Shown one piece after another: positions 1 through 6,341 of a stretch of DNA of 39,040 nt. The first letter of the stretch is position 1. Every line of letters starts with the position of its first letter. The stretch comes from a virus. Position numbers and translations under genes: made by a program. Under the pieces are notes generated by a model. That model did not search any database. It was not told where the DNA came from and was given only the letters and a program-made list of their open reading frames with translations. Where the stretch lies: the IMG/VR virus record IMGVR_UViG_3300036791_000910, positions 1 to 39,040 of that record. One strand, written 5' to 3'.

Positions 1-123
1 GTCTAGGGCATCTCGGAAGTACGGCCCCATCCCGCCCCCACCACCCACGGTGTTGGCGTTCCCGGGCGCGCCCATGTTGAACGGTGGCAAGTACTGCCAA
101 GGGGTAAACGTCCCTCGGGGCAT
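1..123 (-). CDS. Partial gene, Gly/Pro-rich N-terminus (unknown)
   Basis: Minus-strand ATG at 123-121 preceded by a purine-rich GGAAGGCGGGG ribosome-binding stretch opens a frame that runs off the left edge after 41 codons. The visible peptide starts MPRGTFTPWQYLPPF and includes a pentaglycine followed by MGPYF. It lies 3 bp downstream of the HNH gene stop in the same direction. The Gly/Pro/Asn-rich composition resembles the low-complexity proteins just upstream and would suit a structural or tail-associated protein, but no family is recognised. If the genome were circular at these edges the frame would not join the partial gene at the right edge. Confidence 0.55.
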   Translation of the reverse strand, partial: MPRGTFTPWQYLPPFNMGAPGNANTVGGGGGMGPYFRDALD

Positions 124-126
124 GGG

Positions 127-573
127 CTACCCCGCCTTCCGGTAGCGACTGTTTGGGCGGCTGTCAGAACCAGGGTGCTGTGCCCGCCAACGTCGCGACT
201 TCACTGCTGAACACGTCTTGCAGTTCTTGCCGTTCCCCCGATCTTTTTCCGGTACGAAATGTCCGTTCGAGCAGTGGGTGCGCTCACGGTAGTAGCGAGC
301 CTGGTTCTCCTGGGCAGTACAGACCCGCATGTGGCTGGGGCGCACACAGGACTTGTTGTTGCAGAGGTGGTCGATGGTCATGTCCTCAGGGATGGGACCG
401 TGTTCTTGCTCCCAGGCCCATCTGTGGGCACGCACCATCTTCCCGGCACTGTTCGATCCGAAGTAGCCGTATCCATGTCGGTCACGGCGAGCCGTCCAGA
501 TCCAACAGCATCGGGTTTTTGTGACCTTCGCCCAGAACCGGACCTCAGGGGCGACCGGTGGGCGACCGGTCAT
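127..573 (-). CDS. HNH endonuclease (homing-type)
   Basis: A 148-residue protein with a canonical HNH core around residues 65-85: IDHLCNNKSCVRPSHM, with the catalytic D-H pair, the central Asn and the SCVRP.HM zinc-side motif. An N-terminal W-WTA-RDRHGYG segment is typical of phage HNH_3-type homing nucleases. The C-terminus has a small zinc knuckle (CSNGH, then CKTC) and a basic tail. The family makes metal-dependent double-strand cuts or nicks in DNA, usually promoting its own spread into cognate alleles. Its ATG overlaps the stop of the upstream gene by 4 bp (ATGA), so it is translationally coupled instead of sitting in a gap as a fresh insertion would. A free-standing homing endonuclease is the best call; a packaging-associated HNH is less likely because it is far from the terminase. 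Confidence 0.85.
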   Translation of the reverse strand: MTGRPPVAPEVRFWAKVTKTRCCWIWTARRDRHGYGYFGSNSAGKMVRAHRWAWEQEHGPIPEDMTIDHLCNNKSCVRPSHMRVCTAQENQARYYRERTHCSNGHFVPEKDRGNGKNCKTCSAVKSRRWRAQHPGSDSRPNSRYRKAG

Positions 574-836
574 CCTGTGACTGACTGCGCGTTGAAGAAG
601 CCCTTGACCTCGTCAGAGCGGGAGTGGGACACCGGCATCAACTGCCCCAGGAAGTGGGGATCCTGGGGGTCAGCCGCCAGGGTGGGCGCCTTCTGCGACA
701 CCACCATGTTGTAGGTGGGGCCGTGCGGCTCCTTGCTGGCCTGCGGCTGATCGGCCTGCTCGTAGCCACCGGCACCCGTGCCGATGTTCGTTGGCGCCGG
801 ACCCGGACCCCAGGTTCCTCCCCGGCCCTCAGCCAC
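570..836 (-). CDS. Small Gly/Gln-rich phage protein (unknown)
   Basis: A frame of 88 residues. I place the start at GTG 836-834 because an ACAGGAAC ribosome-binding stretch lies just upstream and the start overlaps the preceding gene's TGA (829-831) by 8 bp; the longer open frame to 905 would overlap that gene by 77 bp. The N-terminus is Gly/Pro/Gln-rich, and the C-terminal half (MVVSQKAPTLAADPQDPHFL, ending FFNAQSVTG) looks more ordered. The stop overlaps the HNH ATG by 4 bp. Function unknown; position and composition suit a virion-associated or scaffold-like protein (inference). Confidence 0.6.
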   Translation of the reverse strand: MAEGRGGTWGPGPAPTNIGTGAGGYEQADQPQASKEPHGPTYNMVVSQKAPTLAADPQDPHFLGQLMPVSHSRSDEVKGFFNAQSVTG

Positions 837-1350
837 CGTACTGTTCCTGTTGTCCCTGACCGAAGGAGCCTTGACGGCTCGGCGTCGAGGGCACCACCCT
901 GCCACCCCCCTGGGTGGGGACGGGCGACTGCTCCGGCATCTTCATGGACGGCGACACCGTCAGGCGGGCGCCTGCTGACTCCCCCGGCGACAACCGGCCC
1001 CGGGGTGGGTGCGGCTCGGCTTGGACTCCGGCGCCCACTCCACTGGCGAAGGCGCTGTTGTCCCCCAGAGGAGGACCGGCCCCACGACCGTAGGTGTCGC
1101 TGCCTGTCTCATAGACGTCAGGGACCCCCTTGAGGTGGCCCTTCGAGTGCATCATTGCGCGACCCCCGGCGATGGGGACCTGTCCCGCTCCTCGGGAGGT
1201 TGCCTCAGCCTCTCCCAAGGCAGCTTGCCCAGCGGGTGGGCGTTGCCATGCTCCGGTCATGCTCGCTCCTTGCTCGGCCATCCCCAGGTGACTCATGGGA
1301 GCGCCCATACGTCGCCGGATGGCATGCCCAACTTTTCTCATGTCTGGCAT
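829..1350 (-). CDS. Low-complexity Gly/Gln/Ser-rich protein (unknown)
   Basis: A 173-residue frame with a basic, Met-rich N-terminus (MRKVGHAIRRRMGAPM from residue 4), then a disordered Gly/Pro/Ala/Gln body ending QGQQEQYGG. No domain is recognised. The annotated ATG at 1350 has no clear Shine-Dalgarno, so internal ATGs (for example at 1341) are possible. It lies 23 bp downstream of the RuvC-like stop and overlaps the next gene by 8 bp. Together with the following two frames it forms a run of disordered, probably structural or DNA-associated proteins. The exact product is uncertain. Confidence 0.55.
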   Translation of the reverse strand: MPDMRKVGHAIRRRMGAPMSHLGMAEQGASMTGAWQRPPAGQAALGEAEATSRGAGQVPIAGGRAMMHSKGHLKGVPDVYETGSDTYGRGAGPPLGDNSAFASGVGAGVQAEPHPPRGRLSPGESAGARLTVSPSMKMPEQSPVPTQGGGRVVPSTPSRQGSFGQGQQEQYGG

Positions 1351-1373
1351 GGGCCAATGCTAGGGCCGGGGAG

Positions 1374-1970
1374 CTATCCGACCCTGACCAGGCGCCGTTG
1401 AGGGATGGCGATCCACTCCGTGCGACCGTCCAGGGCGGTCACGACGTCCTTCTGGAACTGGGTCAGGCCGTCCGGGCGGGCCTCCACGGCGTGGGCGATG
1501 CGGGCCAGGACGTACGCCTCTGCGATGTTGGAGTCGTCAAAGTCCACCCCCCACCGCTTCAGCACCTCCTTGGTGATCAACTCCTTCTTGGTGTTGCCGT
1601 TGCCGGTGGCGAACTTCTTCAGTTGCTGAGGGGCCACCAGGACGGGGAAGGCCCGCCGGTCATCACTGGAGAACTGGGCCAGGACGGTGAGCTTGATGGT
1701 GGCGCCCACCTCCCCGGAGGCGTGCTGGCCGTACTTCTCGGCCATGGAGTACGCCTCCATGGCGATCATCTTGACCTCGCCGCCCTGGTCAAGGGCAGCT
1801 AGCTTGACGAACTCGTTGCTGATGTCGATCATCAGGCGGCGTAGCCGCATGACCCCGGTGGGCATCTGGCCCTTGGGCTTCCAGGTGGTGATCAACCCTC
1901 TGGTCGGGGACCAGGCCACCAGGGCGCAATTCTTGCTACCCGGGTCTATCCCCACAAAAATATCGCTCAT
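1374..1970 (-). CDS. ruvC: RuvC-like Holliday junction resolvase
   Basis: The 198-residue protein opens with FVGIDPGSKNCALV, the RNase H-fold RuvC signature holding the first catalytic Asp in a beta-strand. A second acidic motif (AMEAYSM) and a C-terminal D-D..IAEAYVLARIA pair complete a RuvC-type acidic tetrad. Length fits bacterial and phage RuvC (about 160-200). The family cuts four-way DNA junctions with Mg2+, here probably trimming recombination or replication branches before packaging. Start chosen at ATG 1970 because it overlaps the preceding stop as ATGA; an upstream ATG at 2000 would only extend into that gene. It shares a cluster with RecA and a Cas4-like nuclease, so a phage recombination module is the natural context. 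Confidence 0.85.
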   Translation of the reverse strand: MSDIFVGIDPGSKNCALVAWSPTRGLITTWKPKGQMPTGVMRLRRLMIDISNEFVKLAALDQGGEVKMIAMEAYSMAEKYGQHASGEVGATIKLTVLAQFSSDDRRAFPVLVAPQQLKKFATGNGNTKKELITKEVLKRWGVDFDDSNIAEAYVLARIAHAVEARPDGLTQFQKDVVTALDGRTEWIAIPQRRLVRVG

Positions 1971-2158
1971 ACGGACGCCAACCCCATCTCCCTCTTCCAC
2001 TCCTCCATCTTCCTGGCTCCGTGAAGCTGCTCAGCGTGGCGCTGCGCGATCATCTCGACGTGCTTGGGGTCCATCTCGCTCTGGTGTCGGGCGAGTCGGC
2101 TCATCACGTTCGTGCGGGCAGTATCCAGGGCATCGCTGAACTCTTGGCTGCGACCCAT
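1967..2158 (-). CDS. Small charged helical protein (unknown)
   Basis: A 63-residue frame, predicted strongly helical and charged (ALDTARTNVMSRLARHQSEM, then EMIAQRHAEQLHGA). It sits between the DUF3310 gene (stop 8 bp upstream) and the RuvC-like gene (4-bp ATGA overlap), which supports it being real. There is only a weak GGGATGATG-like purine stretch before the ATG. No family recognised. Confidence 0.6.
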   Translation of the reverse strand: MGRSQEFSDALDTARTNVMSRLARHQSEMDPKHVEMIAQRHAEQLHGARKMEEWKREMGLASV

Positions 2159-2165
2159 CTCAGCA

Positions 2166-2384
2166 TCATCCCATAATTCCGCCGACGCGTCTTATTTCTC
2201 GGTTGACATACCAGGCAGCCTTCTGGAGATCCTCTAGGTGATCGGCGCCGTCCTTGAGGCCCGCCCGCCACAGGTACTTGATGGCGTTGCCGACGTTGAA
2301 GTTGTAGTGCTCCACCACCTCGATGCACTCCACCCCGGAGGGATGGCTGGTGTAGTGGGTTGGATGATGAACCATGTCAGTCAT
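2166..2384 (-). CDS. DUF3310 family protein
   Basis: The 72-residue protein matches the known pattern of DUF3310: an HYTSHPSGVECIEVVEHYNF start (HY..GIECI.V), then GNAIKYLWRAGLKDG, then a DL.KA.WY.NREI helix. The family is common in tailed phages, often near nucleotide-metabolism or replication genes, and its biochemical role is not established. Length is full for the stand-alone form. Its ATG overlaps the upstream stop by 4 bp (ATGA), and the gene sits in the early/recombination block. Confidence 0.85.
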   Translation of the reverse strand: MTDMVHHPTHYTSHPSGVECIEVVEHYNFNVGNAIKYLWRAGLKDGADHLEDLQKAAWYVNREIRRVGGIMG

Positions 2385-2935
2385 GGCGCTCCTCGATCCG
2401 CTCGTCGGTACCCAGGCGACTTGGCATCGGTGCGGCGTGTCAACTCCCGGCTGACCACGGCGGCGTCCCGCTCGGCTGACTCGAACAGCATCTGCTTCAG
2501 CTTCCTGCGTGCGTAGTATAGCCGCAGATTGTCCCTGGCCTTACGAATGTCCGGGTCTGTCTCCATTTGCGCTCGCACCCAGGTAACGGCCTCCGAAGCC
2601 TTCTCAGGACGATTGCGTGTGAGGAACAGCCCCTCCAGCTTGCGGACCTCCATTTCGGCATGATGCTCAAAGATCTCCTCTATCCCCAACTGGTTCTGAA
2701 AATAATCGCACCACCGGGTGAAGCTGACGAACAGGTTCATCAACTGCTTGTCGGTCAGGTCATCGATGTCGAGCTCAAGCCGGGGTAGCTCGAAGTCCGG
2801 CGCCTCCGGCTCCTTGAGCCCCAGGTCGGAGTAGACGGCGCCCCGTAGCTTGAGAACCGTTTCGTGCAGGTCCAGGGGTGGCCTCCGTTGTATGCGGCGA
2901 GCGGAGGACAAGCCTTCGGGCTGTGGGTTGGGCAT
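2381..2935 (-). CDS. Helical protein downstream of Cas4-like nuclease (unknown)
   Basis: 184 residues from ATG 2935, chosen because GAGGAGCCGG immediately precedes it. The protein is predicted mostly alpha-helical, rich in Glu/Arg/Leu, with a LDLHETVLKLRGAVYSDLG segment early on and a basic C-terminus. The first 161 bp overlap the end of the Cas4-like frame in another reading frame, far more than the 1-8 bp overlaps usual here. The stop overlaps the DUF3310 ATG by 4 bp. No family recognised; the neighbourhood (Cas4-like, RecA, RuvC) suggests an accessory DNA-processing role (inference only). Confidence 0.65.
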   Translation of the reverse strand: MPNPQPEGLSSARRIQRRPPLDLHETVLKLRGAVYSDLGLKEPEAPDFELPRLELDIDDLTDKQLMNLFVSFTRWCDYFQNQLGIEEIFEHHAEMEVRKLEGLFLTRNRPEKASEAVTWVRAQMETDPDIRKARDNLRLYYARRKLKQMLFESAERDAAVVSRELTRRTDAKSPGYRRADRGAP

Positions 2936-3839
2936 CCGGCTCCTCGTAGCGTTGGCAGTCAGTGCATCCATCGAATGGGCAGTCAGGGATTCTTCGGCCA
3001 TCGAGCGCCCAGCGGATCTGGCGGCACTGCTCCAGGCGGCTTTCGATCCTCTCGACTCGGTGCTTGACGACGAGCTCCTTGACCCTCTGGTTCCACTTGC
3101 ACTCGTAGATGAAGATGACCGTCTTGTAGCCACCCATGTAGCAGTAAAAATCCCCCTGCCGGATGTGGGTGGCGAACGGAATTCGAATGGAGTCCCAGAT
3201 GCCGTCGTAGTCTAGAAAGGTTCTAGATTTCCCGTTGATGTTGAACTTGTGGGTGTGGTTCTTGATGAGGTCGGGCGCCTCGAAGCGCAGTGAGTTGAGG
3301 CCAATGCTCTTGATCTCGATGACGTCCTCCCCATCCAGGCCATCGGCGTGACCGACTAGGCCCAGCTTGTGGTCTAGGAGGGGCACTTCGTGGTAGAGCA
3401 GGAACTCCCGGGTGGCGCCGCAGTTGGCGCACACGCTGGGGGCCACGGCGCCCCAGGCGAAGTGGCAGGACTGGCAGTAGAACGTCCCGCCCAGGCGCCC
3501 GATGTCCCAGATGCGGTGCTGCCACTTCCTGTGGATCTCCGTGCCCTCATCGAAGATCATCCGCATCTGCCAGTGGGTGGCAGGCGCCTCCTTCAGGGGC
3601 TGGACGCCAGCCAGCCGGTAGTAGCTGGCCCGGGGGCACCAGTCGTTGTGGCTGATCTCAGAAGGATGCAGCGCATCGTTCCGCCATCCGTCGTTGGCGC
3701 CAGGCTGCAATAAGTACCTTTGTACGTCGCCAAGGAGTCGGGTCTGTCGCTTGCTGGTGTCCAGTAGCGCCCGCAGGTTCTGATCGATCACTGGGCGCCG
3801 CTTCGATGCTGATGATCTGGCCAGCCTCAAGGGCGGCAT
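2775..3839 (-). CDS. Cas4/RecB-like PD-(D/E)XK exonuclease with zinc ribbon
   Basis: A 354-residue frame with the Cas4-type arrangement: Cys68 in DWCPRASYY, a PD-(D/E)XK core with GHADG (Asp166) and VIEIKSIG (Glu175, Lys177), a Q-GDFYCY motif near 228-234, and three C-terminal cysteines (287, 292, 295 in CPFDGCTDC). One early and three late cysteines are the usual Fe-S ligands of this family. An extra CxxC...CxxC zinc ribbon (Cys122, 125, 137, 140) is inserted before the catalytic core. Expected role: single-strand exonuclease or end-resection in recombination. The ATG at 3839 abuts the upstream frame's stop as TGATG; a GTG at 3842 is alternative. The last ~54 residues beyond the cysteine cluster overlap the next gene and may be non-conserved. 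Confidence 0.8.
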   Translation of the reverse strand: MPPLRLARSSASKRRPVIDQNLRALLDTSKRQTRLLGDVQRYLLQPGANDGWRNDALHPSEISHNDWCPRASYYRLAGVQPLKEAPATHWQMRMIFDEGTEIHRKWQHRIWDIGRLGGTFYCQSCHFAWGAVAPSVCANCGATREFLLYHEVPLLDHKLGLVGHADGLDGEDVIEIKSIGLNSLRFEAPDLIKNHTHKFNINGKSRTFLDYDGIWDSIRIPFATHIRQGDFYCYMGGYKTVIFIYECKWNQRVKELVVKHRVERIESRLEQCRQIRWALDGRRIPDCPFDGCTDCQRYEEPDAQPTARRLVLRSPHTTEATPGPARNGSQATGRRLLRPGAQGAGGAGLRATPA

Positions 3840-4158
3840 CACGATACGTCTGACGTTGCTGACGCTTGATCCGGCGGCGCTCCCTTTCGCTGCACCCGCC
3901 CCAGACGCCCCACTTCTCCCCGTTCTCTAGGGCGTAGTCGAGGCATTGCTGAAGGACCGGACACTGACCGGGATGCTCCGGGTGGGTCCCCAGGCAGACG
4001 CTCTTGGCCTCTTGCACCTGCCCGTTGTGCTGATGATCCGCGAAGAACAGATTCGTTGACCCAGTGGCGCACAGGCTGTGGCATTTTGCGTGGTCGATCC
4101 AGGCGGGCCTGGCTCGCTCGTAGATCGCCGTCAGGGCCAGGCTCGCGTCGACGCTCAA
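3658..4158 (-). CDS. WhiB-like Fe-S transcriptional regulator
   Basis: This frame encodes a clear WhiB-like domain: AWIDHAKC near the start, a TNLFFADHQ segment, the cluster cysteines SVC...GQCPVLQQC, then GVWGGCSERERRRIKR, the G[VI]WGG turn and basic DNA-contact region. WhiB proteins bind a 4Fe-4S cluster and act with the primary sigma factor in Actinobacteria; phage versions can alter host transcription. The usual CX2C is replaced by CX10C (Cys55-Cys66), followed by the normal CX5C. No ATG is available upstream of the domain; TTG 4158 is the best in-frame start, with no good ribosome site. The frame overlaps both the preceding gene (320 bp) and the Cas4-like gene (182 bp), so the exact ends are uncertain although the domain is not. 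Confidence 0.75.
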   Translation of the reverse strand: MSVDASLALTAIYERARPAWIDHAKCHSLCATGSTNLFFADHQHNGQVQEAKSVCLGTHPEHPGQCPVLQQCLDYALENGEKWGVWGGCSERERRRIKRQQRQTYRDAALEAGQIISIEAAPSDRSEPAGATGHQQATDPTPWRRTKVLIAAWRQRRMAERCAASF

Positions 4159-4408
4159 CCAGTTCGTGATAGTCGGGTTCTGAGAGTACGACCCAGTCCC
4201 TTCCACCAAGCTCAAAGACGAGAACCGGGCGGCGAGACTCTGCCACTGCATGCCGGTAGAGGCCGATGAGGTCGCTGTAGAGGAGCGTGATGGAGCTCCG
4301 GTTGTCTGTGCGCTTGAACTCGACAAGCTCGGTGCTGTTGCGACCGTCGTTCTTACGGTCCCAACGCGCACCAGAACGAGGGTTCGTGACACCTCCGAAC
4401 CGTTCCAT
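3839..4408 (-). CDS. PD-(D/E)XK-like / Holliday-junction-nuclease-like small phage protein
   Basis: Start ATG 4408 follows an AGGAGCGGAAAGGC ribosome site. The first ~85 residues look conserved: GARWDRKNDGRNSTELVEFK (an E-x-K-type strand), YSDLIGLYRHA, RRPVLVFELGGRDWVVL and DYHELVE. This resembles small phage nuclease-fold proteins with an S..D....E.K core and a following strand-loop-strand; the assignment is by pattern only. Beyond residue ~85 the frame continues for 100 more codons in another frame than the WhiB domain, and that part looks like a shadow. Its stop nevertheless forms TGATG with the Cas4-like ATG, so the full length cannot be dismissed. The ribosome site lies within a palindrome (4418-4441). 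Confidence 0.55.
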   Translation of the reverse strand: MERFGGVTNPRSGARWDRKNDGRNSTELVEFKRTDNRSSITLLYSDLIGLYRHAVAESRRPVLVFELGGRDWVVLSEPDYHELVERRREPGPDGDLRASQARLDRPRKMPQPVRHWVNESVLRGSSAQRAGARGQERLPGDPPGASRSVSGPSAMPRLRPRERGEVGRLGRVQRKGAPPDQASATSDVS

Positions 4409-4417
4409 GCCTTTCCG

Positions 4418-4441
4418 CTCCTGCTGTCGTGACAGCAGGAG
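4418..4441 (-). promoter_or_regulatory. Palindrome / stem-loop covering a ribosome-binding site
   Basis: A 24-bp inverted repeat with perfect 11-bp arms (CTCCTGCTGTC / GACAGCAGGAG) separated by 2 nt, 14 bp after the recA stop. On the minus-strand transcript the 3' arm contains the AGGAG ribosome site of the gene starting at 4408, so the hairpin would hide it. It could be a translational switch, an operator for a dimeric protein, or a partial terminator; no U-tract follows. Confidence 0.6.
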
Positions 4442-4455
4442 TCGCCGCCCCACCT

Positions 4456-5568
4456 TCACTTCTTGGTCCTCGTAAGACGTCGCGCAGTCCCGGCGGCTGC
4501 CGCTCCGGGGGAGTGGGGTGCCTCCTCCGGCTGTCTTCCCTTCAATGCGTATTGACGGATAGCTTCTCGCAGTCTCTCCTGCATCGTCAAGTCCCATCTG
4601 AGTTGTTCTTCGAGCGCCGCCCGCCCATGCCAGGACTCATCGTCCAGGTGGTAGTAGCTGCCCTTGACCTTGAAGGCGTCGTAGTACAGGCCCAGCGTCA
4701 CCAACTCCTTGGCGTGGTCGTAGCTACCTGGCGGCACCTGTAGCTCGTTGTGGTCGAAGTAGAAGTCGAACACGGCCACCCGCTCGGGCGGGAAGCTCTT
4801 GTTCTTCTTGGTCAGAGCCTTGATGGTGATCCCGGTCTTGCGCTGGCTCTTGCGCTCCCCTTCGGTGATCCACTCGTCCCTGGAGAGGATCACCCTGGAG
4901 GTCATCCAGTAGTTCTTAGCCCGCCCGCCCGGGGTGGTCCGGGGGTCCCCGAACATGATGCCGATGCGCTCCCGCCACTGGTTGACGATGAAGCACGTCA
5001 CCGGGCGATCCGCCTCCACCAGGCTCCGCTTCATAGCGGTGTACGCCTTGCGGAAGAACTTGCCCATCATGCGCGCCACCAGCCCTACCTGCTGATCGTC
5101 CATGGTGCCCTCAGTCTCACTTACCGGCGATAGGGCAGGCAGTGAGTCGATGACCAGGGCATCCACAGTGCGTGACTCAAGAATCCTGATGGCAGCATTG
5201 GTAGCCTCTTCGAGGACGTTGGTCTGCATGACGGCGATGCGGTCGGTGTCGCAGCCAAGCTCCCTTGCCCATTCGGGCACGAACTCCTCGGCGGCGCACC
5301 AGAACACGGTCCAGTTGGGGTCCTTGGCCTGCTGGCAGGCGATGGTCTTGAGGATGATGGTGGTCTTGCCCGAGCTCTCGTCGCCGTAGATCTCATGCCA
5401 GGCGTTGACGGTCCACCCGCCTCCCAGTGCGGCGTCCAGGGCCAGGGAGCCAGAGGAGATGCGCGGCACCTCGTTGTAGTGAAGCTGGCTGCCCCACACC
5501 ACGGTCTGGGGGCCGAGCTCCTTGTTTATCTCCGCCATCACCTCCGTGATGGCTTCGGCCTTGGTCAT
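4456..5568 (-). CDS. recA: RecA-like recombinase
   Basis: The 370-residue protein carries the RecA core: ISSGSLALDAALGGG before the P-loop GDESSGKTT (residues 62-70), an ALVIDSLPALSP Walker B strand near 140-150, the VTCFIVNQWR segment with the conserved Asn-Gln, and the TTPGGRAKNYWMTSRVIL region of the DNA-binding/ATP-sensing core. Length is close to bacterial RecA (about 350), with an Ala/Pro/Arg-rich C-terminal tail in place of the acidic one. It catalyses ATP-dependent strand exchange. It is co-transcribed with Cas4-like and RuvC-like genes, a complete resection-invasion-resolution set. Its ATG overlaps the upstream stop as ATGA. Confidence 0.93.
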   Translation of the reverse strand: MTKAEAITEVMAEINKELGPQTVVWGSQLHYNEVPRISSGSLALDAALGGGWTVNAWHEIYGDESSGKTTIILKTIACQQAKDPNWTVFWCAAEEFVPEWARELGCDTDRIAVMQTNVLEEATNAAIRILESRTVDALVIDSLPALSPVSETEGTMDDQQVGLVARMMGKFFRKAYTAMKRSLVEADRPVTCFIVNQWRERIGIMFGDPRTTPGGRAKNYWMTSRVILSRDEWITEGERKSQRKTGITIKALTKKNKSFPPERVAVFDFYFDHNELQVPPGSYDHAKELVTLGLYYDAFKVKGSYYHLDDESWHGRAALEEQLRWDLTMQERLREAIRQYALKGRQPEEAPHSPGAAAAGTARRLTRTKK

Positions 5569-6191
5569 TTCTTCTTGCCATCGTCCACTACTGGTGGCCT
5601 GAGCAACCGCAGCCCGAATACCCGACGCTTGCCTGGGAGATGCGATAGCACGGCCCGGGGGGGAGTGTGCCCCCCCTTCACTTGTATGACACCACGATTG
5701 TCAACATCCACGGTCTTCCTGCCAGGGCTGGATCGTCTAGGCGGGGGCAGCGGACGGCGCAGTTGCTTAAGGCTGCGGTTCTCGGTTTTGGTGAGGGTAT
5801 CCCCGCGAGCCAGCTTGGCCTCCAGAACAGCCAGCTTCTCCTCTCTGGTGGCACGATGCCGAACCCCTGAGCCTTGCCACATGTAAGTCACCTGGGCGTT
5901 CCGCAAGGTGAACTTGAACGGCTCGATGCGTACTCCGAAGTCCCAGTTGACGAGGGCTTGCTGGGCGACGACAGGCGTCAGGTAGACGTACCGTTCCCCT
6001 TTCTTAGGATCACTCCATCGTACCGTTGCTAGATCCACGGATACATAGGTGGCGCCAGGCACTTGCTCCTTGATGGAGTCAGCGATCATGCAGTGCCCGG
6101 AGTCGGATTTAGCAGCGTTGTCGATCCTGTTCTCCGATACTTCGATGGCTACGCGAGGTGCAACGCCTAACCTATTGACTCTCCTGGTCAT
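5565..6191 (-). CDS. Conserved-looking phage protein of unknown function
   Basis: A 208-residue protein with a well-ordered first half (SGHCMIADSIKEQVPGATYV, then VDLATVRWSDPKKGERYVYL, PVVAQQALVNWDFG) and a basic, Pro/Arg-rich second half ending in a lysine run. The SGHCMIADAI..-VSVDL pattern is reminiscent of hypothetical proteins seen in other environmental tailed phages, but I cannot assign a function. Good ribosome site AAGGAGAGAC just before ATG 6191. The stop overlaps the recA ATG by 4 bp, so it is translated with RecA. The basic tail suggests nucleic-acid binding (inference). Confidence 0.7.
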   Translation of the reverse strand: MTRRVNRLGVAPRVAIEVSENRIDNAAKSDSGHCMIADSIKEQVPGATYVSVDLATVRWSDPKKGERYVYLTPVVAQQALVNWDFGVRIEPFKFTLRNAQVTYMWQGSGVRHRATREEKLAVLEAKLARGDTLTKTENRSLKQLRRPLPPPRRSSPGRKTVDVDNRGVIQVKGGHTPPRAVLSHLPGKRRVFGLRLLRPPVVDDGKKK

Positions 6192-6221
6192 GTCTCTCCT
6201 TCTTTGGTCGGTTTTCTCCTG

Positions 6222-6341
6222 CTACTTCCCTCTGCTGGTCTTCTTGGCTGGCTTCTTCTTGGCGTCGTCCTTCTTCTCCTCCTTCTGGCCGAAGGGGGTG
6301 GCCTGCTTTCCGCCAAATGGCTCTTTTTTCTTGGTTGCCAT
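6222..6341 (-). CDS. 39-residue lysine-rich small protein
   Basis: ATG 6341-6339 overlaps the stop of the preceding gene as TGATG and opens a 39-codon frame (MATKKKEPFGGKQATPFG at the start, KKPAKKTSRGK at the end). About 15 of 39 residues are Lys or Arg, with a central acidic QKEEKKDD patch. The stop TAG at 6222 falls just before the ribosome site of the next gene. Coupling on both sides supports it. Histone-tail-like composition suggests DNA or RNA binding, but no family is recognised. Confidence 0.6.
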   Translation of the reverse strand: MATKKKEPFGGKQATPFGQKEEKKDDAKKKPAKKTSRGK

